Assembly: GCA_964437365.1 (NCBI GenBank)
Contig: CAYTGM010000023.1
Location: 25,614 to 89,613 of the forward strand
Origin: CAYTGM01 sp964437365
GTDB lineage: Bacteria; Sumerlaeota; Sumerlaeia; SLMS01
Direction of reading: 5' to 3'
Length of the DNA: 64,000 bases
The position numbers and the translations under genes are program-made. Below, in pieces: positions 50,388 to 58,856 of this stretch; within the stretch, counting starts at the first letter, position 1, and each line of letters opens with the position of its first letter. The notes beneath the pieces were generated by a model. That model ran no database searches and was not told the DNA's origin. It was given only the letters and a program-made list of their open reading frames with translations.

Positions 50388-51845
50388 TCAGCGATCATCA
50401 GGTTTCTTCCCGATAGCGATAACACTGTTGTGGGGATGAAATGGTATATGCTCGAGAATGCGAATAAGCGGCATCAACATTTCAAAGACAGTCATCTGAC
50501 CCGGTGATAGAGTTTTCTTTTTGAGAATCTTTCCAGAAAACCACCAGCCGAAGCCTCCCACTCGATTGAAGCCGGAGGTTTTTACAACCTCGAAACCTGC
50601 CTGCTGGAGTTTATCGGCCAGCTCCTTTTTCGTATAGCGTCTGTAATGACCCAATAACCGATCAACCTCCGTATACATATCGGGGTTGTGAGGTACCAGT
50701 ATGATCGCATGACCACCAGGCTTGAGGTTCTTATAGAAATTTTCAAGGACGAGTACATCGGGTTCAATGTGTTCAAGCACGTTGATGCAAACAATTGAAT
50801 CAACGGGTTTCCCCTTGGTGGCAGTTCGGATGTGATCTTCCTGGGTCAGGTCAGCCGTTGAGACCGAAATGTTGCTCAGATGACCATAAGATTCTTTGAT
50901 TCTCTTTACATAGAACTCTTCGTAGTCGAGGCACACGAGACGTTTTTTGTCGAGAAGAAGTTCTGTCAGGTTGCCGATGCCACAACCTGCTTCAACAACC
51001 TCGTTCCCTGTATATTCTTTAAACTGATTCATCAGCCAGTGATTAAACTTTTTTGCTCTTCTAACGGCCTGCAAAATCAGAAAACCATCGTGGTTGGTAT
51101 AGTCGCGATCAAAGTAACAATACCGAATCATAGCCCAGAAGGCCTGGAATGCATCTCTAAAATGTATTTTCTTCCCTTCTGCGTAGCTCCTTCCTCGGTA
51201 GGACACGGGAACTTCATATATACGGGCACCCCATCTTGCAAGTTTGGCTGTTATTTCTGGTTCGATATCGAAACCATTGGACCTGAGCTTTAAGCTCTTG
51301 AGGATATCTCCACGGATCAATTTGTAGCATGTTTCCATGTCTGTGAGGTTTAAATTGTTTAAAACATTGCTGACAAGGGTGAGAGTTTTGTTGGCGAGCG
51401 TATGCCAGAAATAGAGGGCACGACGATAGTTAGCAGAAAGAAACCGCGAACCATAGACGGCATCTGCAATACCCATCTGAATAGGAACGATCATGGCCTG
51501 CCAGTCCATGGGATCATACTCCAGATCGGCATCCTGCATAATTGCCCAGTCCCCCCGCATCTTCTTGATGGCTGTGCGTAAGGCGGCGCCTTTGCCTCGA
51601 TTCTTCTTATGACAGAAAACCCTTAAAGAGTGGTATTTCTGAGACAGCTCTTGTGCAAGCTCTCTGCTTCCATCGGTTGAACCATCATCCACAAGTATGA
51701 TTTCACGGTCGCAGGGGAGGGGGGCACTGATCACCTTCTCAATCAGTGGTTCAAGAGTTCTTACCTCATTAAATACAGGTATGAGGATGCTGAGAAGTTT
51801 GATCTCATTGATGGCTGGGTTCTCTGGTCTGGAGCGATCTGTCAT
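50388..51845 (-). CDS. GT2 glycosyltransferase fused to SAM methyltransferase
   Basis: The 485-residue protein has an N-terminal GT2 domain (about 15-245): LLSILIPVFNEVRTLEPLI, VDDGSTDGSRELA, the DADLEYDP DXD motif, ADAVYGSRFL and a DMETCYKL catalytic segment, as in dolichol-phosphate-mannose synthase-like enzymes. The C-terminal half (about 280-480) is a class I methyltransferase with VVEAGCGIGNLTELL and NVLEHIEPDVLVLENFYKNLKPGGHAIILVPH. A sugar transferase and a methyltransferase in one chain suggests glycan addition and modification at the same site, but the acceptor is unknown. Start at 51845. Confidence 0.88.
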   Translation of the reverse strand: MTDRSRPENPAINEIKLLSILIPVFNEVRTLEPLIEKVISAPLPCDREIILVDDGSTDGSRELAQELSQKYHSLRVFCHKKNRGKGAALRTAIKKMRGDWAIMQDADLEYDPMDWQAMIVPIQMGIADAVYGSRFLSANYRRALYFWHTLANKTLTLVSNVLNNLNLTDMETCYKLIRGDILKSLKLRSNGFDIEPEITAKLARWGARIYEVPVSYRGRSYAEGKKIHFRDAFQAFWAMIRYCYFDRDYTNHDGFLILQAVRRAKKFNHWLMNQFKEYTGNEVVEAGCGIGNLTELLLDKKRLVCLDYEEFYVKRIKESYGHLSNISVSTADLTQEDHIRTATKGKPVDSIVCINVLEHIEPDVLVLENFYKNLKPGGHAIILVPHNPDMYTEVDRLLGHYRRYTKKELADKLQQAGFEVVKTSGFNRVGGFGWWFSGKILKKKTLSPGQMTVFEMLMPLIRILEHIPFHPHNSVIAIGKKPDDR

Positions 51846-52350
51846 GGTGGCTTTGGGGAGTCTCTTCAGTATTTCATGTCAGATTAACCCTAAGAGGAAG
51901 GTTGAGGGCTGCAAGATTAAATGTTCCATGTTGATGCAGTGGCCTATAATGCTTCACAAAGGTTCAAAGTGGTGAACAAAAAATAGTCATTCGTTCGACA
52001 GGGATACCGGAAGCTGCGAGGCTCAGGTATTCTTTTTGAGGGAAAAGTTTCAAGCGTGACAGAAATCTAAGCGTTTACTCAGGCTCTCCCTTACGTCTAT
52101 ATCAGGGAATATACTATGAAATATACCAGGAATGAGGTCAGTATAGCCCTATTCTGGAATTTCAGTTAGTATATACTGAAAATCAGGGAATGCCTTCTTT
52201 CATTATGGTGTGCAATTTGTTCTACTCATTCTATAGAACTTGGACCCGGTAATAGTAAACATTGGCTGAATTATCAAACAGTGTAGTTACGCGTCTGTTG
52301 AGAGTGTGAGGATAGATAACGAGTTCAGGACAAAACCAAGGAGTGTTTCC
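51846..52350. other. 505-nt noncoding stretch with operator-like palindrome
   Basis: No gene is seen. It is AT-rich between 52080 and 52260 and contains TTCAGTTAGTATATACTGAA (52161-52180) and two ATCAGGGAAT words (52101, 52182). It is the shared upstream region of divergent genes (51845 minus, 52351 plus) and so probably holds both promoters. Confidence 0.45.
52161..52180. promoter_or_regulatory. Candidate operator palindrome
   Basis: TTCAGTTAGTATATACTGAA has outer arms TTCAGT/ACTGAA and a central AGTATATACT palindrome. It lies between divergent genes, but function is unverified. Confidence 0.3.
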
Positions 52351-53889
52351 ATGCGAGCTTTGAATCGAATTGTCGTTCTTTTGCTAATCTCACTATTATC
52401 TGCGATCCTGCCGTTGCATGCCCAGCAGAACGATTTTCTTCAAGCAACTACGCCAATGCCGGTCGGGAGGGCTTTCCACGGAACTGCCGTTCTCGGTGAC
52501 TTTATTTACACTTTTGGTGGTTCCGGACAGGTTGGTACTGTCACCCAGGCAAAACTCAGGTCATCATATGTTGCAAAGATTCTTCCTGACGGACAACTGA
52601 CCCGCTGGGTTGAGACTGTGCCTATGCCCGTTGCAGCGCATTATATCAGCAACAGTACGATTGTCTTGAATGACACTGTCTACGTCCTTGGTGGATCTAC
52701 CGAGGTTGTTGAGGGTGAGAGGATCAGCACAATTGCCTGGTCAAGACCACTGAGCAATGGTCTTCTGGATCGCTGGAACGTGTCTGAGCCATTCGACGCA
52801 ACGGGTCTATCTTGTATAGCGGCATTTTCAACTCCCGGCTTTCTTCACGTCGCAGGTGGTCTTGCAAAAGACGGAACTGTCTCTGACCGAGTCTGGAGTA
52901 TTCCTGTTCGTGCAGATGGCTCTCTTGGCTCATGGCAGGAGTCTCCCAGTCTGCCAGCTCCTCTTTGGTTTCATAGTGCCGCCGTCGTTGCAGGAAAGGT
53001 GTATGTCTGGGGTGGGTTGCACGAGGACCCTGCCGTAACGAAGAGGCCGTCTAATCCGTCTAAGAAGATTTACTCGGCGAAGATTAAAGGAAACGGTTTG
53101 CTGGGAGCCTGGCGCGAAGAATCTGTAACACTTCCTGTTGGAGCCTACTCTGGAGTTCCTGCGGTAGCGGGGCCTTACCTCTTCTATATGTGTCCCCGGT
53201 ACCAGGGTGGCCAGGAAAGCAATGATATCTGGTGGACTCTCATCAGCCCTGAAGGAGTTGGGGAGTGGTTTCGCCAGCGAACAGGACTGCCAAACAAGAT
53301 GTACCGCGCTGCCGCAACAGACTACAGACGTGGGATGATCTATATTCATGGCGGCAAGCCAGCTCTCTCTTCAGCACCTCGCCCTGAAGTCTTCTCTATA
53401 CGATTATCGAGTGAAGCAAGAAGGCTTGCAGAAGACGCATGGCTTGCAATGAACCTGACGCAAAGTCAACAGGGAGGCTCTCAGGGCAGTACGCATATCG
53501 CCAGCGGAAGTAACTATGGCACATTGTCTTTCTCTACTGAAGAAGGCTACGGGTCATCACAGCTTCTACCAGGATTTTACCCGCTCAACACGGCGCAAGG
53601 TATCAGTAGTTCCCAACGTAAGCCCCTCGTTCTTTATTTCTCCTCACCGACAGCGCAGCCATGCCTGGTTCAGGGAGAGCATATTAAGCGCGGCATGGTT
53701 GAAGGATTTACGGACGATCTGGTTTTTGCATCCGTCGATGCAGGAAAGAACCCCCAAGTGATACAACAGTATGGCGTCTTTCGAGTTCCAACCTGGATCT
53801 TCTACAACAGTCAGGGTGAAGAAAAAGCAAGAAACGTTGGTGTATTGACCGAGCAGGAAATGTCCTCTGTCGTAAATCTCCTGAACTGA
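52351..53889 (+). CDS. Secreted kelch-like protein with degenerate thioredoxin-fold tail
   Basis: The ATG at 52351 (AAGGAG 8 nt upstream; 512 residues) is preferred over 52306; it gives a signal peptide ending near LPLHAQ. Residues 25-380 carry about six propeller blades of kelch type (FIYTFGGSG, TVYVLGGSTEV, KVYVWGGLHED, GMIYIHGGKP). After a linker, residues 415-510 have KPLVLYFSSPTAQPC and FRVPTWIFYNSQGE: a thioredoxin fold whose CxxC is reduced to a single Cys. It may bind a ligand or carbohydrate rather than do redox chemistry. Convergent with the metal ABC operon, 26 nt away. Confidence 0.85.
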   Translation: MRALNRIVVLLLISLLSAILPLHAQQNDFLQATTPMPVGRAFHGTAVLGDFIYTFGGSGQVGTVTQAKLRSSYVAKILPDGQLTRWVETVPMPVAAHYISNSTIVLNDTVYVLGGSTEVVEGERISTIAWSRPLSNGLLDRWNVSEPFDATGLSCIAAFSTPGFLHVAGGLAKDGTVSDRVWSIPVRADGSLGSWQESPSLPAPLWFHSAAVVAGKVYVWGGLHEDPAVTKRPSNPSKKIYSAKIKGNGLLGAWREESVTLPVGAYSGVPAVAGPYLFYMCPRYQGGQESNDIWWTLISPEGVGEWFRQRTGLPNKMYRAAATDYRRGMIYIHGGKPALSSAPRPEVFSIRLSSEARRLAEDAWLAMNLTQSQQGGSQGSTHIASGSNYGTLSFSTEEGYGSSQLLPGFYPLNTAQGISSSQRKPLVLYFSSPTAQPCLVQGEHIKRGMVEGFTDDLVFASVDAGKNPQVIQQYGVFRVPTWIFYNSQGEEKARNVGVLTEQEMSSVVNLLN

Positions 53890-53915
53890 TTCAATAGAAT
53901 GGCCATGGCTGGGTC

Positions 53916-55277
53916 TTAAGGAAGTCGAGTTTCAGTTTGTGAAGGATCCTCTGGAGGTATATCAGCCGAATGAGGGTCCTGCAAGGCCTCCCCTGTCTCT
54001 GTGGCCAGTTTATCTCTCATCTTTCTGTCTGTATAGTGCTCCAGTTTCTCAGCCGTAGAATGAACATGGTCTGGGCGTAAATTTGCCTGATTGACCAGAT
54101 AGGTTTCCCAAAGACGATGAGAACGGATGAGACGTCTACCTGCTCTTCTCCCCTTTTCGGTCAAGGAAACACCCTCAGGTCCCGTGTTGATCTTGCTCTT
54201 GAATTTAAGAAAAAAGAGGGAGAGGTCGGTCATCAAACCGTGATGGAGCTTCGTTCTGAGAACCTTCTTTCCTACCGCGATCCTGTCTTGAGGGGTAAAC
54301 TCTTCGTGGCGGTACAAATAAGCAATTATATCATCGCTGACGATTCCGAAGAAGAGATATGACCTGTATAGACTCTTACTGATAATTCCATATTTAGGAG
54401 AGATTAGCGCAACCACAAGAAAGATCACAGTCCCCATGGCACCCATCATGGCAGCAGAACTTGTGCTCGCATCTACGAAATATTCTGGGAAAGCCTGGGT
54501 CAGGTATTGAGGAAAATAGATGGCGCTAAGATGTCCAGAGACAGCGAACATACAGGCAAAAACGGTGCTCAAGAGTATCATCACTGGCAACCTGTCTGTC
54601 AGAAGATAAGCACAGGCTCCAGGAATGATGAGCATCACAATGACCAGAATGGATCCCACAGACTCAAATGCAGCAACCACGGTCCCCGCTACAAGAACCA
54701 TCAGTCCATAGTGCAAGAGTTGTGAGCGGAATCCCTGAATGTCTGCAAAAGAAGGGTCAAAAGACACGATCAATAGCTCTTTGTATAGAACAATAATAAC
54801 TACTGCGTTAACAAGAAGAAAGAAGGCGTTTGTCATGGCAGCTCGTGGAATTTCCCAGCCCGCAATCAGTATCGTATCGAGTGGTGTATATTCCAATGCC
54901 CCCGTCAAAACGCAGCTTGGATCCAGGTCAACGCGGTCTGCAGCCTGCTCGATGAGAATCAGCCCACAGGCAAAAAGTGATGTAAAGATTACGCCGGTGG
55001 AAGTTCCCTCCTCGAGATCTCCAAGACTTTTCACAAGATGGATCAGGAACACCGTTACTAATCCGAAGATGGATGCTCCTAAAAGCATATAGATACTGTC
55101 CCTGGAACCAGTAATAAGGAAGGCAAGAGCAATACCTGGAAGCACAGCATGACTGACCGCATCGCCAATCATACTCATCCGACGAAGAATCAGGAAGTTC
55201 CCAAGCAGGCCGCAGGAGATTGCACAAAGACTCCCAATGACAACAATCCAGGTATCATATTGAGACCACAGTTCCAT
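53916..55277 (-). CDS. Metal ABC permease with C-terminal DtxR-type domain (second permease)
   Basis: The 453-residue protein has eight or nine membrane segments of the TroCD/MntB/ZnuB type (SMIGDAVSHAVLPGIALAF, FILGASIFG-like) up to about residue 295, and then a cytoplasmic segment with LTEKGRRAGRRLIRSHRLWETYLVNQANLRPDHVHSTAEKLEHY compressed from the DtxR/MntR winged-helix and dimerisation region (helix with RSHRLWE, H-S-T-A-E-K-L-E-H metal-ligand-like motif). It is the last gene of a four-gene minus-strand operon and begins at the stop of the other permease (55277). The tail would sense metal and act on transport or DNA. Confidence 0.88.
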   Translation of the reverse strand: MELWSQYDTWIVVIGSLCAISCGLLGNFLILRRMSMIGDAVSHAVLPGIALAFLITGSRDSIYMLLGASIFGLVTVFLIHLVKSLGDLEEGTSTGVIFTSLFACGLILIEQAADRVDLDPSCVLTGALEYTPLDTILIAGWEIPRAAMTNAFFLLVNAVVIIVLYKELLIVSFDPSFADIQGFRSQLLHYGLMVLVAGTVVAAFESVGSILVIVMLIIPGACAYLLTDRLPVMILLSTVFACMFAVSGHLSAIYFPQYLTQAFPEYFVDASTSSAAMMGAMGTVIFLVVALISPKYGIISKSLYRSYLFFGIVSDDIIAYLYRHEEFTPQDRIAVGKKVLRTKLHHGLMTDLSLFFLKFKSKINTGPEGVSLTEKGRRAGRRLIRSHRLWETYLVNQANLRPDHVHSTAEKLEHYTDRKMRDKLATETGEALQDPHSADIPPEDPSQTETRLP

Positions 55278-56788
55278 CAGATCCCACTCCCTTTCTCAAC
55301 ATGAAGCTCGTGAGGACTCGATGGAACGCGCTTTTCTTCGTCGCTATCATCAAGCATTGTTTCCAACTGGTCGATTAGGTCGGGGTGGAGCAAATGCTCT
55401 ATCTGGTCTGCATCTCGGTCTACATGTGTCGGAGCGATGTCCGCATGGGTGATCAAATACATTTCCCATAGCCGGTGATTGCGAACCATCCGGACGGCAT
55501 TCTCGACCCCTGCTTCAGTTAAATTGTAGTTCCAAGTTTCTTTCGATTTTGAAAGCAGGCCTTTTTTGACTGCTTCGCGTATATATCTGTTGAGGTCCTT
55601 TGCCTTCCAGGTGCGCATCTGGTATAATAAATCTTTGTTGAAGACAAAAGATTTCATATGGTCTTCTTTGCCTTCATTCTCTGCCAGTTCAAAGATCGCT
55701 CTCAGCAGGTGCTGCTGACCGACCCGACGTTTCAGTTGCTGATGAAGATAAATTTTCTTCATCACCCCTCTTTCACTTCCGAACAAAAGACTGATTGTGA
55801 AGAACGACGCAGATGAAAGGACGATGACGGCTCCCGCAGGCAGGTTTGGCAAAAGCGCACTCAAAGCACATCCAAGCCAGCAGCTCGCAGCACCAAGAAG
55901 TCCTGCAAGGAAAACGAGCATCTTAAGCTTGTGAGTCCAGAAACGAGCTGCTGCTGGTGGAATCACGAGAAGTGCTACGACAAGAATCAGGCCCACAGCC
56001 TGAAGTCCGACGACTGTAACAATGACGATCAAGGTCATGAGGATCAGATCGAGGGAGAATACAGGCCACCCCTCCGTTGACGCAAACTGCTGGTCAAAGC
56101 TCAAGAGCAGAAACTCTTTGAACAAGAGGACAACAACCGCCAACGAAGCGATCGAAGCACAGGCTATGAGTACAGAATCGATGTACCGCATGGAAGCCGT
56201 TTTTCCGTAGATGAAGCCTTCCAATCCTGCTGCGTGCCCCATCGGTTGTCTTGTTGCAACTGCCAACAGCGCAATCCCGATTGCAAAGGTGCCACCCAGA
56301 ACAATCGCGAGTGCTGCATCATCTTTCAAGCGTGTATATCTTCGAATTAGAAGGACAAACTTCATTCCAATGATACCTGTAATACTGGCCCCGATCAATA
56401 AGCCGATCAGGCTCTTGCCGCTGCCTCCGGCAAACGCCATCAGGAGAAAAGCGAGTACAAGACCGGGGAGCGTTGCGTGACTGATAACATCACTAAGCAA
56501 GGCCCGCTTTCTCAACATCAGAAAGCTGCCAAGAACTCCACATGCCACGCCCAGAATGATCGTGCCAATTACCACAACGCGAGTGTTGTAATCCTGCAGC
56601 AGCAGAATACGGATCAGTGATTCACCGAACGAAGGATCAGACGCTGCTGAAATGGAACCGGGTAGCAGGATTAAAAGTAGCGTGAGGATAAGCGGACTTA
56701 TACTGGGCAGATTCTTTGTATATGCATTAACCATAGGTTTTAAGACTTGAGGAATCACCGGGCTAGCGGCTTCCGCGAGCAAGAGCAT
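55277..56788 (-). CDS. Metal ABC permease with C-terminal DtxR-type domain (first permease)
   Basis: The 503-residue protein has eight or so membrane segments (VIGTIILGVACGVLGSFLML, ALLSDVISHATLPGLVLAFLL, ASITGIIGMKFVLLI, and later LIVIVTVVGLQAVGLILVVALLVI), then a cytoplasmic tail (about 360-490) with LTEAGVENAVRMVRNHRLWE and HVDRDADQIEHLL, the DtxR-type metal-sensor layout. Start may be 56788, overlapping the ATPase gene's end, or ATG 56734, which gives a cleaner N-terminus (MVNAYTKNLPSISP). It shares its stop with the start of the following permease. Confidence 0.88.
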   Translation of the reverse strand: MLLLAEAASPVIPQVLKPMVNAYTKNLPSISPLILTLLLILLPGSISAASDPSFGESLIRILLLQDYNTRVVVIGTIILGVACGVLGSFLMLRKRALLSDVISHATLPGLVLAFLLMAFAGGSGKSLIGLLIGASITGIIGMKFVLLIRRYTRLKDDAALAIVLGGTFAIGIALLAVATRQPMGHAAGLEGFIYGKTASMRYIDSVLIACASIASLAVVVLLFKEFLLLSFDQQFASTEGWPVFSLDLILMTLIVIVTVVGLQAVGLILVVALLVIPPAAARFWTHKLKMLVFLAGLLGAASCWLGCALSALLPNLPAGAVIVLSSASFFTISLLFGSERGVMKKIYLHQQLKRRVGQQHLLRAIFELAENEGKEDHMKSFVFNKDLLYQMRTWKAKDLNRYIREAVKKGLLSKSKETWNYNLTEAGVENAVRMVRNHRLWEMYLITHADIAPTHVDRDADQIEHLLHPDLIDQLETMLDDSDEEKRVPSSPHELHVEKGSGI

Positions 56789-57608
56789 CTGCTGCTGCGG
56801 TCAGAAGAGTCAGTTTGCCACCGTACGTCTTTTTCAGATTTTCTTCCGTGAAGACATCTTTGGTCTGCCCATGAGTTACGACACGCATATTCAACATGAC
56901 AACATAATCAAAATATTCCGTCACAGTTTGCAGATCATGGTGTACAACAAGGACGGTTTTTTCTCTCTCCTTTAAGTCCTTCAAGAGAGTAATAATCGCT
57001 TTCTCTGTCGCAGCATCAACTCCTGCAAACGGCTCATCCATCAGGTATATCTGAGCTTCCTGGGCCAGAGCTCTCGCAAGAAAGACCCTTTGCTGCTGCC
57101 CGCCAGACAATTGACTGATCTGACGATGGGCGTAATCCTGCATTCCCACCTTCGAAAGAGCATCCAGAGCCTTCTTCTTGTGCACACCCTTGATTCTTCT
57201 GAACCAGCCGATCTGGCGATAGAGTCCCATAAGAACCACATCAAGCACATTAACGGGAAAGTCCCAGTCGACACTTTCCCTCTGTGGGACATAAGCGACC
57301 AGGTCCCGTTGTTTCTCAAATGGTTCTCCGTATACACGAACTTCACCGGAGGCCCTCGGAATAAGACCAAGAGCAGCTTTAATGAGAGTACTCTTACCGG
57401 CACCATTAGGACCTATCAGGCCGATAAGCTGTTTGTCGGGCAGGTCGAGGTCTACATCCCAGATCACAGGTTTTCGGTGATAAGCCACCGTAAGATCATG
57501 GATAGACAATGGGGACTCGTGAGAGTGATCTTCATAGGGAGTAACGGCACCCCGGCTGAAGTAAGGTTGTTTTTCCTGGTTTGCCTGATTCTTAGTTTCC
57601 ACCGGCAT
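56763..57608 (-). CDS. Metal ABC transporter ATPase
   Basis: The 281-residue ATPase has Walker A GPNGAGKST, signature LSGGQQQRVFLARALA and Walker B IYLMDEPFAGVD, with the H-loop VVHHDLQTV. The N-terminal 30 residues (HDHSHE-type) are His-rich. It energises import of Mn, Fe or Zn together with the two permeases and the binding protein. It overlaps the permease gene by 26 nt (if the first permease starts at 56788) and the binding-protein gene by 17 nt, so all four are one operon. Confidence 0.93.
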   Translation of the reverse strand: MPVETKNQANQEKQPYFSRGAVTPYEDHSHESPLSIHDLTVAYHRKPVIWDVDLDLPDKQLIGLIGPNGAGKSTLIKAALGLIPRASGEVRVYGEPFEKQRDLVAYVPQRESVDWDFPVNVLDVVLMGLYRQIGWFRRIKGVHKKKALDALSKVGMQDYAHRQISQLSGGQQQRVFLARALAQEAQIYLMDEPFAGVDAATEKAIITLLKDLKEREKTVLVVHHDLQTVTEYFDYVVMLNMRVVTHGQTKDVFTEENLKKTYGGKLTLLTAAADALARGSR

Positions 57609-58608
57609 CCTTCAATTCCTTATCGATCAGCTTGAGTTTGCCCTGGCTTCCGCTCGAAGGCGCCTGTCCACCAAGTGCTCGAGTGATCAGCGTTGCATTA
57701 TGATCAAGCATACCGATATACGTTCCTTCATAGGTGTCGTCAGGGCCCATCGCATCCGAAAACAGAGTTCCCCCAATGGAAACCTGGTGGCCACGGGATT
57801 GGGCTCCCTCGATCAGTGCTTTCACATTTTTGTCAGACACACTTGACTCGACGAAAACGGCAGGCACTTTTCGCGCAACAATTTCGCTGACAAGTCGATT
57901 GATGTCCTGAATGCCCGCCTCAGACTCCGTTGAAAGTCCCTGGATGCCTTTCACTTCTAAATCATAGGCATTTCCAAAATAGCCAAATGCATCGTGGGCA
58001 GTCACCATAAAGCGTCGTTCTTCAGGTATCGTCGAGACAACCTTGCGAATATAGGCATCAAGTCGATCGAGCTGCGCCATATACTCTTGAGCATTCTCTT
58101 TATACTCTTCCGCATGCTTTGAATCATACTCCGAAAGCGCTCCTCCAACTGATTGAACGGCGGATTTCCATTTCATCACATCCATCCATACATGAGGATC
58201 GTGGTAATCACCATCTTCAAGAAGGTTTTTCTTATCCAGTAGTTCTGTGACTGCATAGACGGGCGTTTTCCGGCCAATCTTCACCAGAACATCGCTCATC
58301 TTTCCTTCCAGCTGCAGGCCATTATAGAAGATAATGTCCGCGTTGCTGAAAAGAATCATATCTCTTCGGCTTGGCATATAAAGGTGAGGATCTACTCCCG
58401 ACCCTATAATGCGTGTCACCTCACCGTGTTTCCCGGCTACCACTTGGACAATATCTGCCACCATCCCTGTCGTGGCCACGATCTTATAGGGATATTCTCC
58501 TGCATAATCCGAGGCGCTGGCGGGACGGCACACGGCCGAGACCATCAAGATGAACGATAAGATGAGAACAAGCTTTGAGCGGAGCAGAAGGCAATGAGCG
58601 GAAAGCAT
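57592..58608 (-). CDS. Metal-binding ABC transporter substrate-binding protein (TroA/MntC-like)
   Basis: The 338-residue protein has a signal peptide (LVLILSFILMVSAVCRPASAS) and the cluster A-I solute-binding fold: GVDPHLYMP (His), DPHVWMD (His), TAHDAFGYF (His), then SVSDKNVKALIE and GGTLFSDAMG (Asp). The ligands are three His and one Asp/Glu, and there is no His-rich loop, which favours Mn or Fe over Zn. It is the first gene of a four-gene operon that runs to 53916; the operon promoter should lie in the gap before it (58609-58850). No separate regulator gene is nearby. Confidence 0.92.
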   Translation of the reverse strand: MLSAHCLLLRSKLVLILSFILMVSAVCRPASASDYAGEYPYKIVATTGMVADIVQVVAGKHGEVTRIIGSGVDPHLYMPSRRDMILFSNADIIFYNGLQLEGKMSDVLVKIGRKTPVYAVTELLDKKNLLEDGDYHDPHVWMDVMKWKSAVQSVGGALSEYDSKHAEEYKENAQEYMAQLDRLDAYIRKVVSTIPEERRFMVTAHDAFGYFGNAYDLEVKGIQGLSTESEAGIQDINRLVSEIVARKVPAVFVESSVSDKNVKALIEGAQSRGHQVSIGGTLFSDAMGPDDTYEGTYIGMLDHNATLITRALGGQAPSSGSQGKLKLIDKELKDAGGN

Positions 58609-58856
58609 TATGTGTAAGACTCCAATAAATAAGTATACGACCTGAATAAACGCCTGATACCTGGATATGTAGGATCAAGGCCAAGGGTGGTGCTAATGTT
58701 GGAGGGGGGATCAAATCAAGAGGAATTTGTAACCAAGACTACAATATCTAGTAAGAACTAACTGGAGGCGCCCGTGAAATGATTTTGACTTCGAACCAGA
58801 GAATTAGAAGACTCCTCTCTCGGTTGATTGAGAAAGCTAATTCCCAGGATTTGAAA

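Noticed and set aside
58727..58744. Possible metal-regulator box upstream of the metal operon
   Set aside because: TTGTA/TACAA arms have an unmatched centre and the site lies nearer the plus-strand glycosidase; not strong enough to call.
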